Positions 50,407 to 59,154 are shown, numbered from the stretch's first letter. The stretch: DNA of 64,000 nucleotides from Pseudomonas sp. NFIX28 (GCF_900107395.1 NZ_FNPW01000004.1:310001-374000), one strand, 5' to 3'. Translations and numbers: made by a program. The notes: a model not told the origin generated them from the letters alone.

Positions 50407-52007
50407 TCGCCAAACGCCTTGCTTCGCAGCTTCTGATAACGCGGATAACGCGCGTCGGTATCGGGCATCAAGCCGACCATTTTCAGGCAGGTGCGGCACT
50501 CTTCCAGCAGTGCCGTGTCCTGGGTGATGTCGGTGCCGTGCAATAGCGACTGCGCCATGTTCAGGGCAATACTGATGTTTTTCGGTTGCATGGCCAGGGC
50601 CCGACGGAACAGGTCCCGGGCTTCGCCCAGCGCGCCAGCCTTGTAACTGCGCACACCCTGGCGGTTCATGTCGGCCGCGGCGTTGGCGGAGTTGAGGATC
50701 GCCGGGTCATCGGTGAGCTTGGCAATGCCTTCCATCACCTTCGGATCGTCGCCGTAGATTTCCGCACAGTTTTTCAGCATCGACGCGCCGGCATTGGTCT
50801 GCCCCAGCATCTGCAACTGCTTGGCTACCAGCAACGCAGCCTCCGGGCTCATGAACTGCTCCATCCCATCCAGGCGCAGCATCGCCTGCTCGGTGAGTTT
50901 TTCCGCCGTTTCAGCATCGTTGAGCAACAGGCTGGTGGCCTTCATCAGCCGCGCGCGAATCTGCAGCCCCGGGTCGCTGGGGTTTTCCTTGGCCACCGCA
51001 CTCAGGGTGCTGTTGATTTCCAGGCGCGCGCGGGTATCCAGGCCCTTTTCGCTGCCTTTGCTGATCAACGCATGCGCCAGGCCAAGGTTGCTTTCCGGGT
51101 CCTTGAAACGCGATTGCGCGCCTTGCGATACCGCCTGGCGATAGGCCCTGGAAGCGGTGTCGAAGTCTTCGTTGGTCATCGCCAGCTTGCCCAGCAGCGC
51201 CTGTCGGCGCACGGCCAGCGGCGACAGGCGCACCGCCTCCTCCAGCACACTCTGGGCGCGCTTGGAGTCGCCTTCGGCAACCAGCACATCGGCCATGCCA
51301 TCGTAGAGCGCCGGCATCATCGGGAAGACCTTCAAGGCCTTTTCATAGGTGGCCTTGGCCTGGGTCACCTGACCTCGCTTGAACTGCAGGCGCCCCAGGC
51401 CGACATAGGCCCACGGCAACGGGCGATCCGCCAGAATGCTTTCGTACAGCCGCTCCAACGCCTCGTTCTGATTCATGTCACGCAGGGCATCGGCCCGGTA
51501 GCGCAGGCACAACGGCGAATAGCGCGGGTCCTGCTTGCACAGGGCGATGCAGGCGTTGAGCACTTCCACCGGCTTGCCGCGATCGAGCGCCTGCAGGATC
51601 GGCTTGAGCAGCGATTTGCGCTGCTGCAATCGCTCCAGCCGCTGAGCCAGGCTGGAACGGTTGAAAGGCTTGGTCAGATAGGCGTCCGGCTCATGCTCGA
51701 GGGCGCTGAGCACCATCGACTGGCTGGTCTCGGCGGTGACCATGAGAAATACGCTTTCGTGGCTGATCAGCTTGTCGGTCATCAGGTCTTCGAGCACCTG
51801 CTGGCCGTTTTTCTTGCCGTCACCCAAGTGGTAGTCCTGCAGGATGAAGTCATAGCGCTTTTGCGCGCACATGCGCAGCGCCTGCTCGCCTGTATCGGCA
51901 GTGTCTACGTCCTTGACGCCCAACTCACGCAGCATGGACCGGACGGAACTGCGGAAATCCGAGAAATCATCGACGATCAAAAAGCTTTTTTGGTGGTACG
52001 CCAGCAT
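50403..52007 (-). CDS. Response regulator with C-terminal TPR array
   Basis: 534 residues. Receiver (about 8-130) with IVDDFSDFRSSV, phospho-Asp in DFILQDYHLGDGK and KPF; then about 400 residues of helical TPR-like repeats (for example LGRLQFKRGQVTQAKATYEKALKVFP and MADVLVAEGDSKRAQSVLEEAVRLSP). No DNA-binding output, so probably a protein-interaction output. The ATG at 52007 has GGAA upstream; a longer in-frame start at 52025 is less supported. I do not know the pathway. Confidence 0.85.
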   Translation of the reverse strand: MLAYHQKSFLIVDDFSDFRSSVRSMLRELGVKDVDTADTGEQALRMCAQKRYDFILQDYHLGDGKKNGQQVLEDLMTDKLISHESVFLMVTAETSQSMVLSALEHEPDAYLTKPFNRSSLAQRLERLQQRKSLLKPILQALDRGKPVEVLNACIALCKQDPRYSPLCLRYRADALRDMNQNEALERLYESILADRPLPWAYVGLGRLQFKRGQVTQAKATYEKALKVFPMMPALYDGMADVLVAEGDSKRAQSVLEEAVRLSPLAVRRQALLGKLAMTNEDFDTASRAYRQAVSQGAQSRFKDPESNLGLAHALISKGSEKGLDTRARLEINSTLSAVAKENPSDPGLQIRARLMKATSLLLNDAETAEKLTEQAMLRLDGMEQFMSPEAALLVAKQLQMLGQTNAGASMLKNCAEIYGDDPKVMEGIAKLTDDPAILNSANAAADMNRQGVRSYKAGALGEARDLFRRALAMQPKNISIALNMAQSLLHGTDITQDTALLEECRTCLKMVGLMPDTDARYPRYQKLRSKAFGE

Positions 52008-52389
52008 CGAAGATTCCAGACCCATAAAAAAATGAAGCCCGCGGCATCGGCAGGACAAGCCCAAGGTCATGCCTTGCTGCACACGGACAACGATAATGGC
52101 CACAGGCCATCAATGCATTCTACATCAACCCGCGATAACGCCCGCCTGCTCGCGCCGGGCACTTGGTCGATGGCCCAGTCATTTGACCTGCAACAACATT
52201 CCAGGGGTTATCGGCCGAATCTGACGTTCCCTTATAGATAGTTGCCAAAACCATTCGATATCCTTGCTCGCGCCGCCCGCCAGCCCCGGAGACGGCAAAA
52301 TCCATCGGAATTCAGCTGTGCGGCATCAACTTTAAGCCAGCCACGCCGATACCTTGCAGACAGACAGCAACAGTCAAAACGAGCGCAAC
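52008..52389. other. Intergenic region between the TPR regulator and the glycan cluster
   Basis: Holds the divergent promoters. TTGACC (52183-52188), 17 bases, GGTTAT is a poor + strand candidate. No RNA gene, repeat or att-like copy of the nearby tRNA seen. Confidence 0.35.
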
Positions 52390-53322
52390 ATGCAAACCTG
52401 TATCCAAAACCTCATCGACCAGGGCGCCCATATTTTTGGCGAGATACTGGACGTTGACCGCACGCAGGCGCTGTACCGCGAAATGATCGCCGCACGGGCC
52501 TTCGGTGCCGGGTTGTTCATGGACGAGGCTGAATACCTGGCCCAGGAAAACCACCTCAACGCCAACCCGAACAAGACCTTCAACTTCCTCAATGCCTTCG
52601 AGCCGCAGCTGCAATTCATCGAGCAGGATCCGCACCTCGGCGCGATCCTCGACGAAGTGCTCGGCGCCGATTATGAGGTGGTGATCAAGAAAGCGGTGTG
52701 CGGGGTACCGGACTCATGGCTGCCGGACTGGGTGCGGGAAAGAATCCGCGATGTGAACGTGGCGAACCTGGGGCCGTATATCAAAAAGCCCTTTCGCGAC
52801 ATCACCTACTTTCGCGGGATCGATTTTCACCAGGACATCATCGACTGGCCCCAGGGCCGGGTGGAACTCGACCCTTCGACCTTTTTGACCTTGTATGTGT
52901 ACCTGCACGACGTCACCGAAAACGACTCGCCCCTGCACCTGATGCCTGGCACTCACCGTTTTGGCGCCACGCTGTTCCCTCACCGGCTGGAACACCAGGC
53001 GCACGATCTGTGGACTTACGCCGACGATAACGGGCAGCAGATGACCTGCCGGGATTACCGGCTGACAGGCGGGCCGGGTTACGTCGGGCTCTGGCACAAC
53101 TGCACCTTGCATGGCACGCAACCGGTCGCCAACGAATCGGAACAGTTCCGCCTGTCGCTGCGCTACTTGCTGGGCAAGTCCCGCAGCCACACCGGCAAGA
53201 CCGCGATCGACACCATCAACGCAGCGATCCAGGGCGAGCTGCAACCGGCAATGACCCGGCGCGACCTGAACGCCAAGGGCATCGCCCAGATCAAGGGCAA
53301 CATCATCAATAACAACGGCTAG
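52390..53322 (+). CDS. Phytanoyl-CoA dioxygenase (PhyH) family oxygenase
   Basis: 310 residues. Fe(II)/2-oxoglutarate-dependent fold: FHQDI (HxD iron motif), distal His in CTLHGTQP, and a 2OG-binding Arg in RLSLRY. Hydroxylates an unidentified substrate. Because it heads the glycan cluster, a sugar or lipid-linked intermediate is plausible but not shown. The ATG at 52390 fits the fold; an upstream TTG is not needed. Confidence 0.85.
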   Translation: MQTCIQNLIDQGAHIFGEILDVDRTQALYREMIAARAFGAGLFMDEAEYLAQENHLNANPNKTFNFLNAFEPQLQFIEQDPHLGAILDEVLGADYEVVIKKAVCGVPDSWLPDWVRERIRDVNVANLGPYIKKPFRDITYFRGIDFHQDIIDWPQGRVELDPSTFLTLYVYLHDVTENDSPLHLMPGTHRFGATLFPHRLEHQAHDLWTYADDNGQQMTCRDYRLTGGPGYVGLWHNCTLHGTQPVANESEQFRLSLRYLLGKSRSHTGKTAIDTINAAIQGELQPAMTRRDLNAKGIAQIKGNIINNNG

Positions 53323-53397
53323 GCGTCACCGCTTGTAGTGAACAGGCGAACCCTCTGAGTGACGATCCAGCGGTAGCACCAGCAAGACGAGGTCTAT

Positions 53398-54966
53398 GTG
53401 GCGACAGGTTTTGGACAGAAAGCGCGGGTGCTGATATTCGGTACCGGCGCCGGCGGTATCAATTTCTACAAGTACAACCGCCGCCGCTACCGGGTGATCG
53501 GCTTCGTCGATAACAACCAGCAGAAGCACGGCCAGCGCCTGTTCGGAAAGTTGATCCATGCGCCGCAACAATTGAGTGCGCTGGCTTTCGACAAGATCAT
53601 CATCGCCAGCGACTATTACCGCGAGATCTACCCGCAGCTCACCGACAACCTGGCCATCAACGAGCAACAGATCGAAGTCTTCCACGGCGCGCTGATCAAC
53701 TCGCAACTCCCATGGCTCCAGCGTATGGGTAAACGCCTGGAGCACCTGGGCTATGAACGCATGTGCAAGCAGCCTGGGCTGATCAGCGATCTGTTGTATC
53801 GGCTGTTTTTTCGCCGCCAGGACACTCGGCGCCTGGCCTTGCGCTGGCTGGATGAAAGCGACGAGCACAAGGTCCATGTATTTCGCCCGAGCCAGCAAGG
53901 CAGCAGCCAGCCACCCCGGTTCATCCATCAATCGAGCCCGGCGATTTCCCTGGAATTACCTGAGATCGCCCTGTACCACTTCCGTCAGGGGCAAGTCTGT
54001 TCGGTCTCCCGCTCGGTGATACTGCCAGGCGAGCAACTGGTGCTGGAGCGAGTGCCCACGGCAAAGTCCCTGGATGCCGACTATAGTGCTGCGCACCTGC
54101 TCTACCACGGCCAGCGCCTGGGCCTGGTCAGGACCGGCAAACCTGTGGAGCTGGAAAAGGGCCTGCTGATCAGCGGCTGTAATGAACAGAACTATTACCA
54201 CTGGACGGTAGAAGTGCTGTCGCAATTGCAATTCGTGGCCGAGCTGCCACCGCGCTATGCGGACTATCCACTGCTGATTTCCAAGAGCAGCCAGAACATC
54301 CCTTCGATCAAGGCCTTGATCGAGGCGATCGGCGTCGACCGTCCGCTGGTGCTCCTGGACAACATCACCAGCTATCAGGTGGCCGATCTGCTGTTGATCA
54401 GCGCGCCCAACAATATGATTCCGAACTTCAAGGGCGTGGCGCAGAACAGTGCCCACAGCGGCTTCGCCCGCCCGGAGTCGATCCATTTCCTGCGTGAAAA
54501 AGCCCTGCGCCTGGCCCGGGACATTCCCACCAGCGAACTGCCAAAAAGAGTATTCCTGGCCCGCAAGGGTTTTCTCAGGCATTACAACCAGGCCGAGATC
54601 CTCGAGCTGCTGGAACCTTATGGCTTTACTTGCGTGTACATGGAAGAACAGGACATCAGCCATCAGGTGGCGATCATGGCCAATGCCGAAGTGATAGTCG
54701 GCCCGACCGGCGCAGCCTGGACCAATCTGATCTTTGCCTCGCAAAACGCCCGCGCGTTGTGCTGGATGGCCGAGGAATACGCGCAGCTGTCGTGCTTTTC
54801 CAACCTGGCGGCGATCGTCGGCGTAGAGATGGATTACATCGCTTACCGGGTCGGCTCGACCGACTCCAGAGAGCTGTACTACCGCAATTATCGGGTCGAC
54901 GCGAAGAGCGTTGAAAACTGGCTGCAACAGCATCTGTCGAAACGGCTCGAGGGGGAAACCCGATGA
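53398..54966 (+). CDS. GT61-like glycosyltransferase with N-terminal Rossmann domain
   Basis: 522 residues, no signal peptide. N-terminal nucleotide-binding fold (about 8-100) with VLIFGTGAGGINFYKYNRRR and VIGFVDNN. The C-terminal part (about 240-510) resembles GT61/DUF563: CNEQNYYHWTVEVLSQLQF, PKRVFLARKGFLRHYNQAEI and ANAEVIVGPTGAAWTNLIFA. GTG start with GAGG upstream; overlaps the ketoisomerase start (ATGA). Donor sugar presumably made by the next three genes. Confidence 0.78.
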   Translation: MATGFGQKARVLIFGTGAGGINFYKYNRRRYRVIGFVDNNQQKHGQRLFGKLIHAPQQLSALAFDKIIIASDYYREIYPQLTDNLAINEQQIEVFHGALINSQLPWLQRMGKRLEHLGYERMCKQPGLISDLLYRLFFRRQDTRRLALRWLDESDEHKVHVFRPSQQGSSQPPRFIHQSSPAISLELPEIALYHFRQGQVCSVSRSVILPGEQLVLERVPTAKSLDADYSAAHLLYHGQRLGLVRTGKPVELEKGLLISGCNEQNYYHWTVEVLSQLQFVAELPPRYADYPLLISKSSQNIPSIKALIEAIGVDRPLVLLDNITSYQVADLLLISAPNNMIPNFKGVAQNSAHSGFARPESIHFLREKALRLARDIPTSELPKRVFLARKGFLRHYNQAEILELLEPYGFTCVYMEEQDISHQVAIMANAEVIVGPTGAAWTNLIFASQNARALCWMAEEYAQLSCFSNLAAIVGVEMDYIAYRVGSTDSRELYYRNYRVDAKSVENWLQQHLSKRLEGETR

Positions 54967-55361
54967 AGATTCATATTCTGCCGCTCCAGACTCACGGCGA
55001 TGATCGCGGCTCGCTGATCGCCCTGGAAGAAGGGAAAAACATCCCCTTTCCGGTCAAGCGGGTGTACTACATGTTCAATACCGGCGAAGGGGTTCGTCGC
55101 GGCTACCACGCCCATAAGACGCTCAAGCAGGTGGCGATCGCCGTACGCGGTTCGTGCCGCTTTCTGCTCGATGACGGCCAGGAAAAAATCGACATCACGC
55201 TGGACAACCCTTGCCAGGGCCTGCTGATCGAATCGTTTATCTGGCGCGAAATGTATGACTTTTCTCCAGACTGCGTGCTGATGGTCCTGGCCGATCAACT
55301 CTACGAAGAAGGCGATTATGTCCGGGACTATGCCCAGTTTCTGGATATGGTCGGGCAATGA
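54963..55361 (+). CDS. dTDP-4-keto-6-deoxyglucose 3,4-ketoisomerase (FdtA/QdtA cupin)
   Basis: 132 residues. Cupin fold with [48 protein letters not shown] (the active-site His pair) and [19 protein letters not shown]. Moves the keto group from C4 to C3 of dTDP-sugar, setting up 3-amination. FdtA or QdtA stereochemistry cannot be told by eye. Coupled to both neighbours by ATGA overlaps. Confidence 0.88.
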   Translation: MKIHILPLQTHGDDRGSLIALEEGKNIPFPVKRVYYMFNTGEGVRRGYHAHKTLKQVAIAVRGSCRFLLDDGQEKIDITLDNPCQGLLIESFIWREMYDFSPDCVLMVLADQLYEEGDYVRDYAQFLDMVGQ

Positions 55362-56482
55362 TTCTGATGATGAATATTCCGTTCCTGGATTTGAAAGGCA
55401 TCAACCACGAATATGCCGAGCAGCTCAAAGCCGCTTGCAACCGGGTGATCGATTCCGGCTGGTACCTGATAGGGCGCGAACTAGAGCAGTTCGAGGCGGC
55501 CTTTGCCGATTACTGTGGCAGCCAGCACGCAATCGGCGTCGCCAATGGCCTGGATGCCCTGACCCTGGTCCTGCGCGCCTGGAAAGAACAAGGCAGGCTG
55601 CGGGCCGGCGATGAAGTGATAGTGCAGAGCAACACCTTTATCGCGACCATCTCGGCCATTCTGGAAAACGATCTGGCGCCGATCCTGGTGGATGTGGACC
55701 CAAGCACCCACAACCTGGAAATCGAGGCCGTCGAAAAGGCGATTTCGCAAAGAACCCGCGTGATCCTGCCGGTGCATCTTTACGGGCAACTGTCGCCGAT
55801 GCCGCAAATCATGGCGTTGGCGCGCAAGCATGGCCTGCTGGTGCTGGAAGATGCCGCCCAGGCCCATGGCGCCGAACTGGCCGGACGCAAGGCCGGCAGC
55901 TGGGGCGATGCCGCGGCGTTCAGCTTCTATCCTGGCAAGAATCTCGGCGCCCTGGGCGACGGGGGGGCCGTCACCACCAACGACGCCGAACTGGCGGCCC
56001 TGGTCCGGGCACTGGGCAACTATGGTTCGCGCATCAAGTACCAGCACGACTATCAGGGGGTGAACAGCCGCCTCGATGAAATCCAGGCCGCCATGCTGGG
56101 AGTGAAGCTCGCCCACCTGGACAACGATACGGCTCGTCGACGCAGCATCGCCGACTACTACAACGAACACATCCAACACCCCGGAATCAGCCTGCCTTCG
56201 GTCACGACAGCCGGCGCCCATGTATGGCACCTGTATGTCATTACCTGCCCCTGGCGCGATCAACTGAAGGCGTATCTGGCCGAGCGCGGTATTCAGTGCC
56301 TGGTCCACTATCCGCTGGCGATCACCGAGCAGCAGGCCTACCGCGACCTGGCCAAGACCTCCCAGGCATCCCGGGCGCCGCTGCATGATTCGGTCCTGTC
56401 ATTGCCGATCTACCCGACGCTGAGCCTGGAACAACAGCGCTACATTGTCACCGCCATCAACCAGTTCAGCGCGCCGCACTGA
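55358..56482 (+). CDS. Sugar 3-aminotransferase (DegT/DnrJ/EryC1, FdtB/QdtB type)
   Basis: 374 residues. PLP-dependent amination of the 3-keto sugar. PLP lysine in [15 protein letters not shown]; other family motifs are [24 protein letters not shown] and [14 protein letters not shown]. The ATG at 55358 overlaps the previous stop; ATGs at 55367 and 55370 are alternatives. Product: dTDP-3-amino-3,6-dideoxyhexose. Confidence 0.9.
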   Translation: MILMMNIPFLDLKGINHEYAEQLKAACNRVIDSGWYLIGRELEQFEAAFADYCGSQHAIGVANGLDALTLVLRAWKEQGRLRAGDEVIVQSNTFIATISAILENDLAPILVDVDPSTHNLEIEAVEKAISQRTRVILPVHLYGQLSPMPQIMALARKHGLLVLEDAAQAHGAELAGRKAGSWGDAAAFSFYPGKNLGALGDGGAVTTNDAELAALVRALGNYGSRIKYQHDYQGVNSRLDEIQAAMLGVKLAHLDNDTARRRSIADYYNEHIQHPGISLPSVTTAGAHVWHLYVITCPWRDQLKAYLAERGIQCLVHYPLAITEQQAYRDLAKTSQASRAPLHDSVLSLPIYPTLSLEQQRYIVTAINQFSAPH

Positions 56483-56486
56483 CCGG

Positions 56487-56523
56487 CCGGTTGCGAGGTG
56501 CCTAGCAAGCGCCTCGCAACCGG
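56487..56523. terminator. Hairpin between convergent glycan genes
   Basis: CCGGTTGCGAGG (56487-56498) and CCTCGCAACCGG (56512-56523), 12-base perfect arms extendable by three pairs, with the formyltransferase stop codon in the loop. No T-run. Confidence 0.55.
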
Positions 56524-57680
56524 GCAAATTGTTCGTCGGTCACATAATCGGCAAGTGCCCGGCCCGTATAGTCCGCAGCATCCGGATTCGCGCCCTTGCG
56601 TAGCAACAACTGAAAGGTTTTACGACAACGCCCAGCCAGGTAGGCGTCCTTGGCATACATCAAGGGCGTGGTGCCTTTGTTATTAGTTCGCTCCGGGTCG
56701 GCACCTTGTTGCAACAGCCAGTCCACCACCTCATAGGCACCTGCATAACTGGCGACGATCAGCGGCGTCCAGCCCTGCGAGTTGGCATCGTTGTAACCGG
56801 CAATGTTGGCCTGCAATGCCTGCACCGCCTGCAAATCGCCCCGCTCGCAAGCCTTGAGCATCTCCGGCAATCGATCAAAGTTCAGCCGGACGTCGTAATC
56901 GATGGTGCAGAGCTCGACATAGTCCTCGGTTGCGTTGATCAGGGTCCCGGCCTTGAATTGGGAACGCCCGGGCAGGATCGTCGCCGAAACCACCGGCTTT
57001 CCATCCCACTGCAGGAACTGATATTCACGAAAGGCGAACGCCCGGACTTTGTTGCGCAGTGACCACGCCGTCGACAGCAGATCGATTTTCAACGCGCCAT
57101 AGTCAATGGCATTTTTTGAGAAATAACTCGCGTCCACCGCACTCTGCGGCTCTGCTCTGACCTCACCATCGACCAACCTGGCAAACCACTGATCCAGCAA
57201 CTGGCCGGCATGCCGATTAAAGGCGAAATAGAGATCGCGACAGGTCCACCAGGAGGCAATCGGGAATACCTGCTGCGCAACGATATCCCCGGTGTCGATA
57301 CCCGGGTCGATCAAATGCAAAGTCACCCCTGCCTCGGCCCGGGATTCCAGCAACGGCCAGACCGAGGTAAACATGCCCTTGTATTCCGGCAGCCTCGAGA
57401 AGTGGATATTGAACACCCGACTGATGGAGAAGCGCTGAGGAACGACGATCCGGTCGAACTCCAGGGAGATGAACGCCACGGACGCGATTTCGTAAGCCGT
57501 CTCCAGGCTGATTTCGCGTACCCCATATTTCAGCGCCGCCGCCCGCAACGAGCGTTGCCAACCGTCGACACCCGTATCGTTACGGTTGCAGACCACCGCA
57601 ATTTCATCAGGCGAAAATTGCTGCAGAGCCCGCTCCAGGCCAAACACCGAAATATTGTTTTTTCCTGCAATGACAATCAT
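56502..57680 (-). CDS. qdtF: Sugar N-formyltransferase fused to ankyrin repeats (QdtF type)
   Basis: 392 residues. N-terminal formyltransferase fold (about 1-200) with FNIHFSRLPEYKG (catalytic Asn and His) and LHLIDPGIDTGDIV (catalytic Asp). A middle domain (200-285) follows. The C-terminal ankyrin repeats (about 285-385) include SQGWTPLIVASYAGAYEVVDWLLQQGADP and KGTTPLMYAKDAYLAGRCRKTFQLLLRKGANPDAADYTG. The layout matches QdtF of Providencia, which N-formylates dTDP-Qui3N. ATG at 57680 with GGAG upstream. Converges on the aminotransferase gene. Confidence 0.85.
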   Translation of the reverse strand: MIVIAGKNNISVFGLERALQQFSPDEIAVVCNRNDTGVDGWQRSLRAAALKYGVREISLETAYEIASVAFISLEFDRIVVPQRFSISRVFNIHFSRLPEYKGMFTSVWPLLESRAEAGVTLHLIDPGIDTGDIVAQQVFPIASWWTCRDLYFAFNRHAGQLLDQWFARLVDGEVRAEPQSAVDASYFSKNAIDYGALKIDLLSTAWSLRNKVRAFAFREYQFLQWDGKPVVSATILPGRSQFKAGTLINATEDYVELCTIDYDVRLNFDRLPEMLKACERGDLQAVQALQANIAGYNDANSQGWTPLIVASYAGAYEVVDWLLQQGADPERTNNKGTTPLMYAKDAYLAGRCRKTFQLLLRKGANPDAADYTGRALADYVTDEQFARLRGAC

Positions 57681-57778
57681 GGGTGACTCCACAGCATCGA
57701 GAACTGCGTGTACCAAACGTAGCCGTTACAACGAAATAGGGACGAGAACCACGTTTGGCTTGAAAGCCCGGATATAGA

Positions 57779-57855
57779 TGGTGTCCCAGGGCAGGTTCGA
57801 ACTGCCAACCTTCCCCTTAGGAGGGGGATGCTCTATCCAATTGAGCTACTGGGAC
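57779..57855 (-). tRNA. tRNA-Arg (anticodon CCU)
   Basis: 77 bases including encoded CCA. Acceptor GTCCCAG/CTGGGAC, anticodon loop CTCCTAA in a C/G stem, T-loop GTTCGAA. The glycan cluster lies on its 3' side. Confidence 0.97.
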
Positions 57856-58102
57856 AAATTGATCACCGCGCAGACTGCTGCGGCGTAAAGGACGGCGTGC
57901 ATGTTAACGGCCTACCCTGCTTTTGTCATGTTGTGAGCAGGGCTTTTTAACCGGTGGCCGCCCTTAGTCATCAGGCAACTTGCCAGAACCGTCGTGCAAA
58001 TTGCATCACTGCAAAAAGCCAGCATTGCAGAATGCAATCCAAAGCCACCTTAAAACCACATTAAATCATTGTTTTTAAAGGGTTTAATGTGGTTTAGACT
58101 CT
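57856..58102. other. AT-richer intergenic stretch with inverted repeats
   Basis: No gene. CCCTGC...GCAGGG with CTTTTT (57915-57947) is a weak terminator-like hairpin. GCATT-GCAG-AATGC lies at 58022-58035. AAACCACATTAAA (58053-58065) and TTTAATGTGGTTT (58083-58095) form a perfect 13-base inverted repeat with a 17-base loop, just upstream of a sigma54-like promoter. Confidence 0.6.
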
Positions 58103-58118
58103 TGGCATGCGGGCTGCT
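58103..58118 (+). promoter_or_regulatory. Sigma54-like promoter of the 78-residue gene
   Basis: TGGCAT-GCGGG-CTGCT: GG and GC 12 bases apart as required; the -12 part is imperfect. Predicted start near 58129, 25 bases before the ATG. Confidence 0.5.
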
Positions 58119-58153
58119 TCCTCTCCATGCAAGAACAATGGAGATCAAGCCCC

Positions 58154-58390
58154 ATGAACAGCATCCTTCTTTTATCGAATGCTATCGCCATTGCCGTACT
58201 GCTGCTTTTCCACTTTCAGCCCGATGTCGGCGTTGAGCAGAACAACCAGCACCAGACTATGCAGCATCAAGCCCCGCAACTGGCTGTAATGAGCAGCGCG
58301 TCGCAGCGACCCATCGCAGCGCAGGCCAGCAATGGCCAGGAAGCCGTTGTTCTACCTGCTCATCCAAGCCCCGAAAGCTGGGTGTTTTAA
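58154..58390 (+). CDS. Small membrane-anchored protein of unknown function (78 residues)
   Basis: 78 residues: a hydrophobic segment (about 4-21, LLLSNAIAIAVLLLFHF), then a Gln/His/Ala-rich, probably disordered tail outside the membrane. GGAG lies about 11 bases upstream. Behind a sigma54-like promoter and a 13-bp inverted repeat. Followed after 25 bases by another small membrane protein. Not recognised. Confidence 0.6.
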   Translation: MNSILLLSNAIAIAVLLLFHFQPDVGVEQNNQHQTMQHQAPQLAVMSSASQRPIAAQASNGQEAVVLPAHPSPESWVF

Positions 58391-58415
58391 ATATGACCCT
58401 ATCAGGAGCCTGTTA

Positions 58416-58595
58416 ATGTCCCGACTTGCCAAAGGCCTTCTCATCCTGGCGGTACTCAGTGCCACACTGGGTTGCTTCAGCACTGAAAATACCTTGGGTG
58501 ACGCGCCCTTGATTGCTTGTGGCGTTTTTTCCGGTTTGTTCCTGCTAGCACTGGCGGTGGGGCGCAAAATCAAATTCGATCCTGTGCTGCGCTGA
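58416..58595 (+). CDS. Small inner-membrane or lipoprotein-like protein (59 residues)
   Basis: 59 residues: two hydrophobic segments (about 6-22 and 33-50) and a basic end (GRKIKFDPVLR). Cys20 follows LSATLG, close to but not a perfect lipobox. AGGAG lies 8 bases before the ATG. Its last 26 bases overlap the 3' end of phnN on the other strand. Probably an operon with the 78-residue gene. Function unknown. Confidence 0.6.
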   Translation: MSRLAKGLLILAVLSATLGCFSTENTLGDAPLIACGVFSGLFLLALAVGRKIKFDPVLR

Positions 58596-59154
58596 TCCCC
58601 TGTTCTCTCAATAGCTTAAGAAATCGCTCAAGCGTGCCGGAGAGTTCACCCGAGTTGTCCAGTAGAAAGACGGACTCTCCCTGCACAGGTCCGTGGTCAG
58701 CAGAAAAAAGAGCACTCCTTTTAAGCCTCGCCTCAATCTGCGCAGCGCTTTCGCGACCACGCCTCGTCAATCTTTGCCGCAGCACCTCGACATCCACCGT
58801 CAATAAAACGGCCACCAGCTGCGGATAACGCTGACGAGCCTGATCGAGGTAAGCCCTGGAGCCATTGATCAGGACATTGCGTCCGCTGTCCAACCATTCG
58901 TCGATTTGCACCGGAATTCCGTAAGCCAGGCCATTGGCCCGCCAGCACAGGGCAAAGGCACCCTGCTGTTCCATGTGCTCGAATTCGTCAGCGCTGACCC
59001 CTTGCGCATCCTCCCCCAGGGATTCCGCGGAACGGGTGATGACCCGCCGCACCACATCGCAGCCGAGCTTCGCCAAAGGCCGGCGCGCAGCCTCGATCAG
59101 GCTGTCTTTCCCCGACCCGGAAGGCCCCATCAAATAAATCAGTCTGCCTGGCAT
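58570..59154 (-). CDS. phnN: Ribose 1,5-bisphosphate phosphokinase PhnN
   Basis: 194 residues. Makes PRPP from ribose 1,5-bisphosphate. P-loop LMGPSGSGKDSL at residues 8-19 and guanylate-kinase-like fold; INGSRAYL and VDVEVLRQRLTRRGRE are family motifs. No other phn genes are present, so it is an orphan of the C-P lyase set in this window. Converges with, and overlaps, the 59-residue gene. Confidence 0.92.
   Translation of the reverse strand: MPGRLIYLMGPSGSGKDSLIEAARRPLAKLGCDVVRRVITRSAESLGEDAQGVSADEFEHMEQQGAFALCWRANGLAYGIPVQIDEWLDSGRNVLINGSRAYLDQARQRYPQLVAVLLTVDVEVLRQRLTRRGRESAAQIEARLKRSALFSADHGPVQGESVFLLDNSGELSGTLERFLKLLREQGISAAQDRI

Noticed and set aside
52008..57779. Genomic island with att repeats at tRNA-Arg(CCU)
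   Set aside because: No second copy of the tRNA 3' end and no integrase seen on the cluster side.
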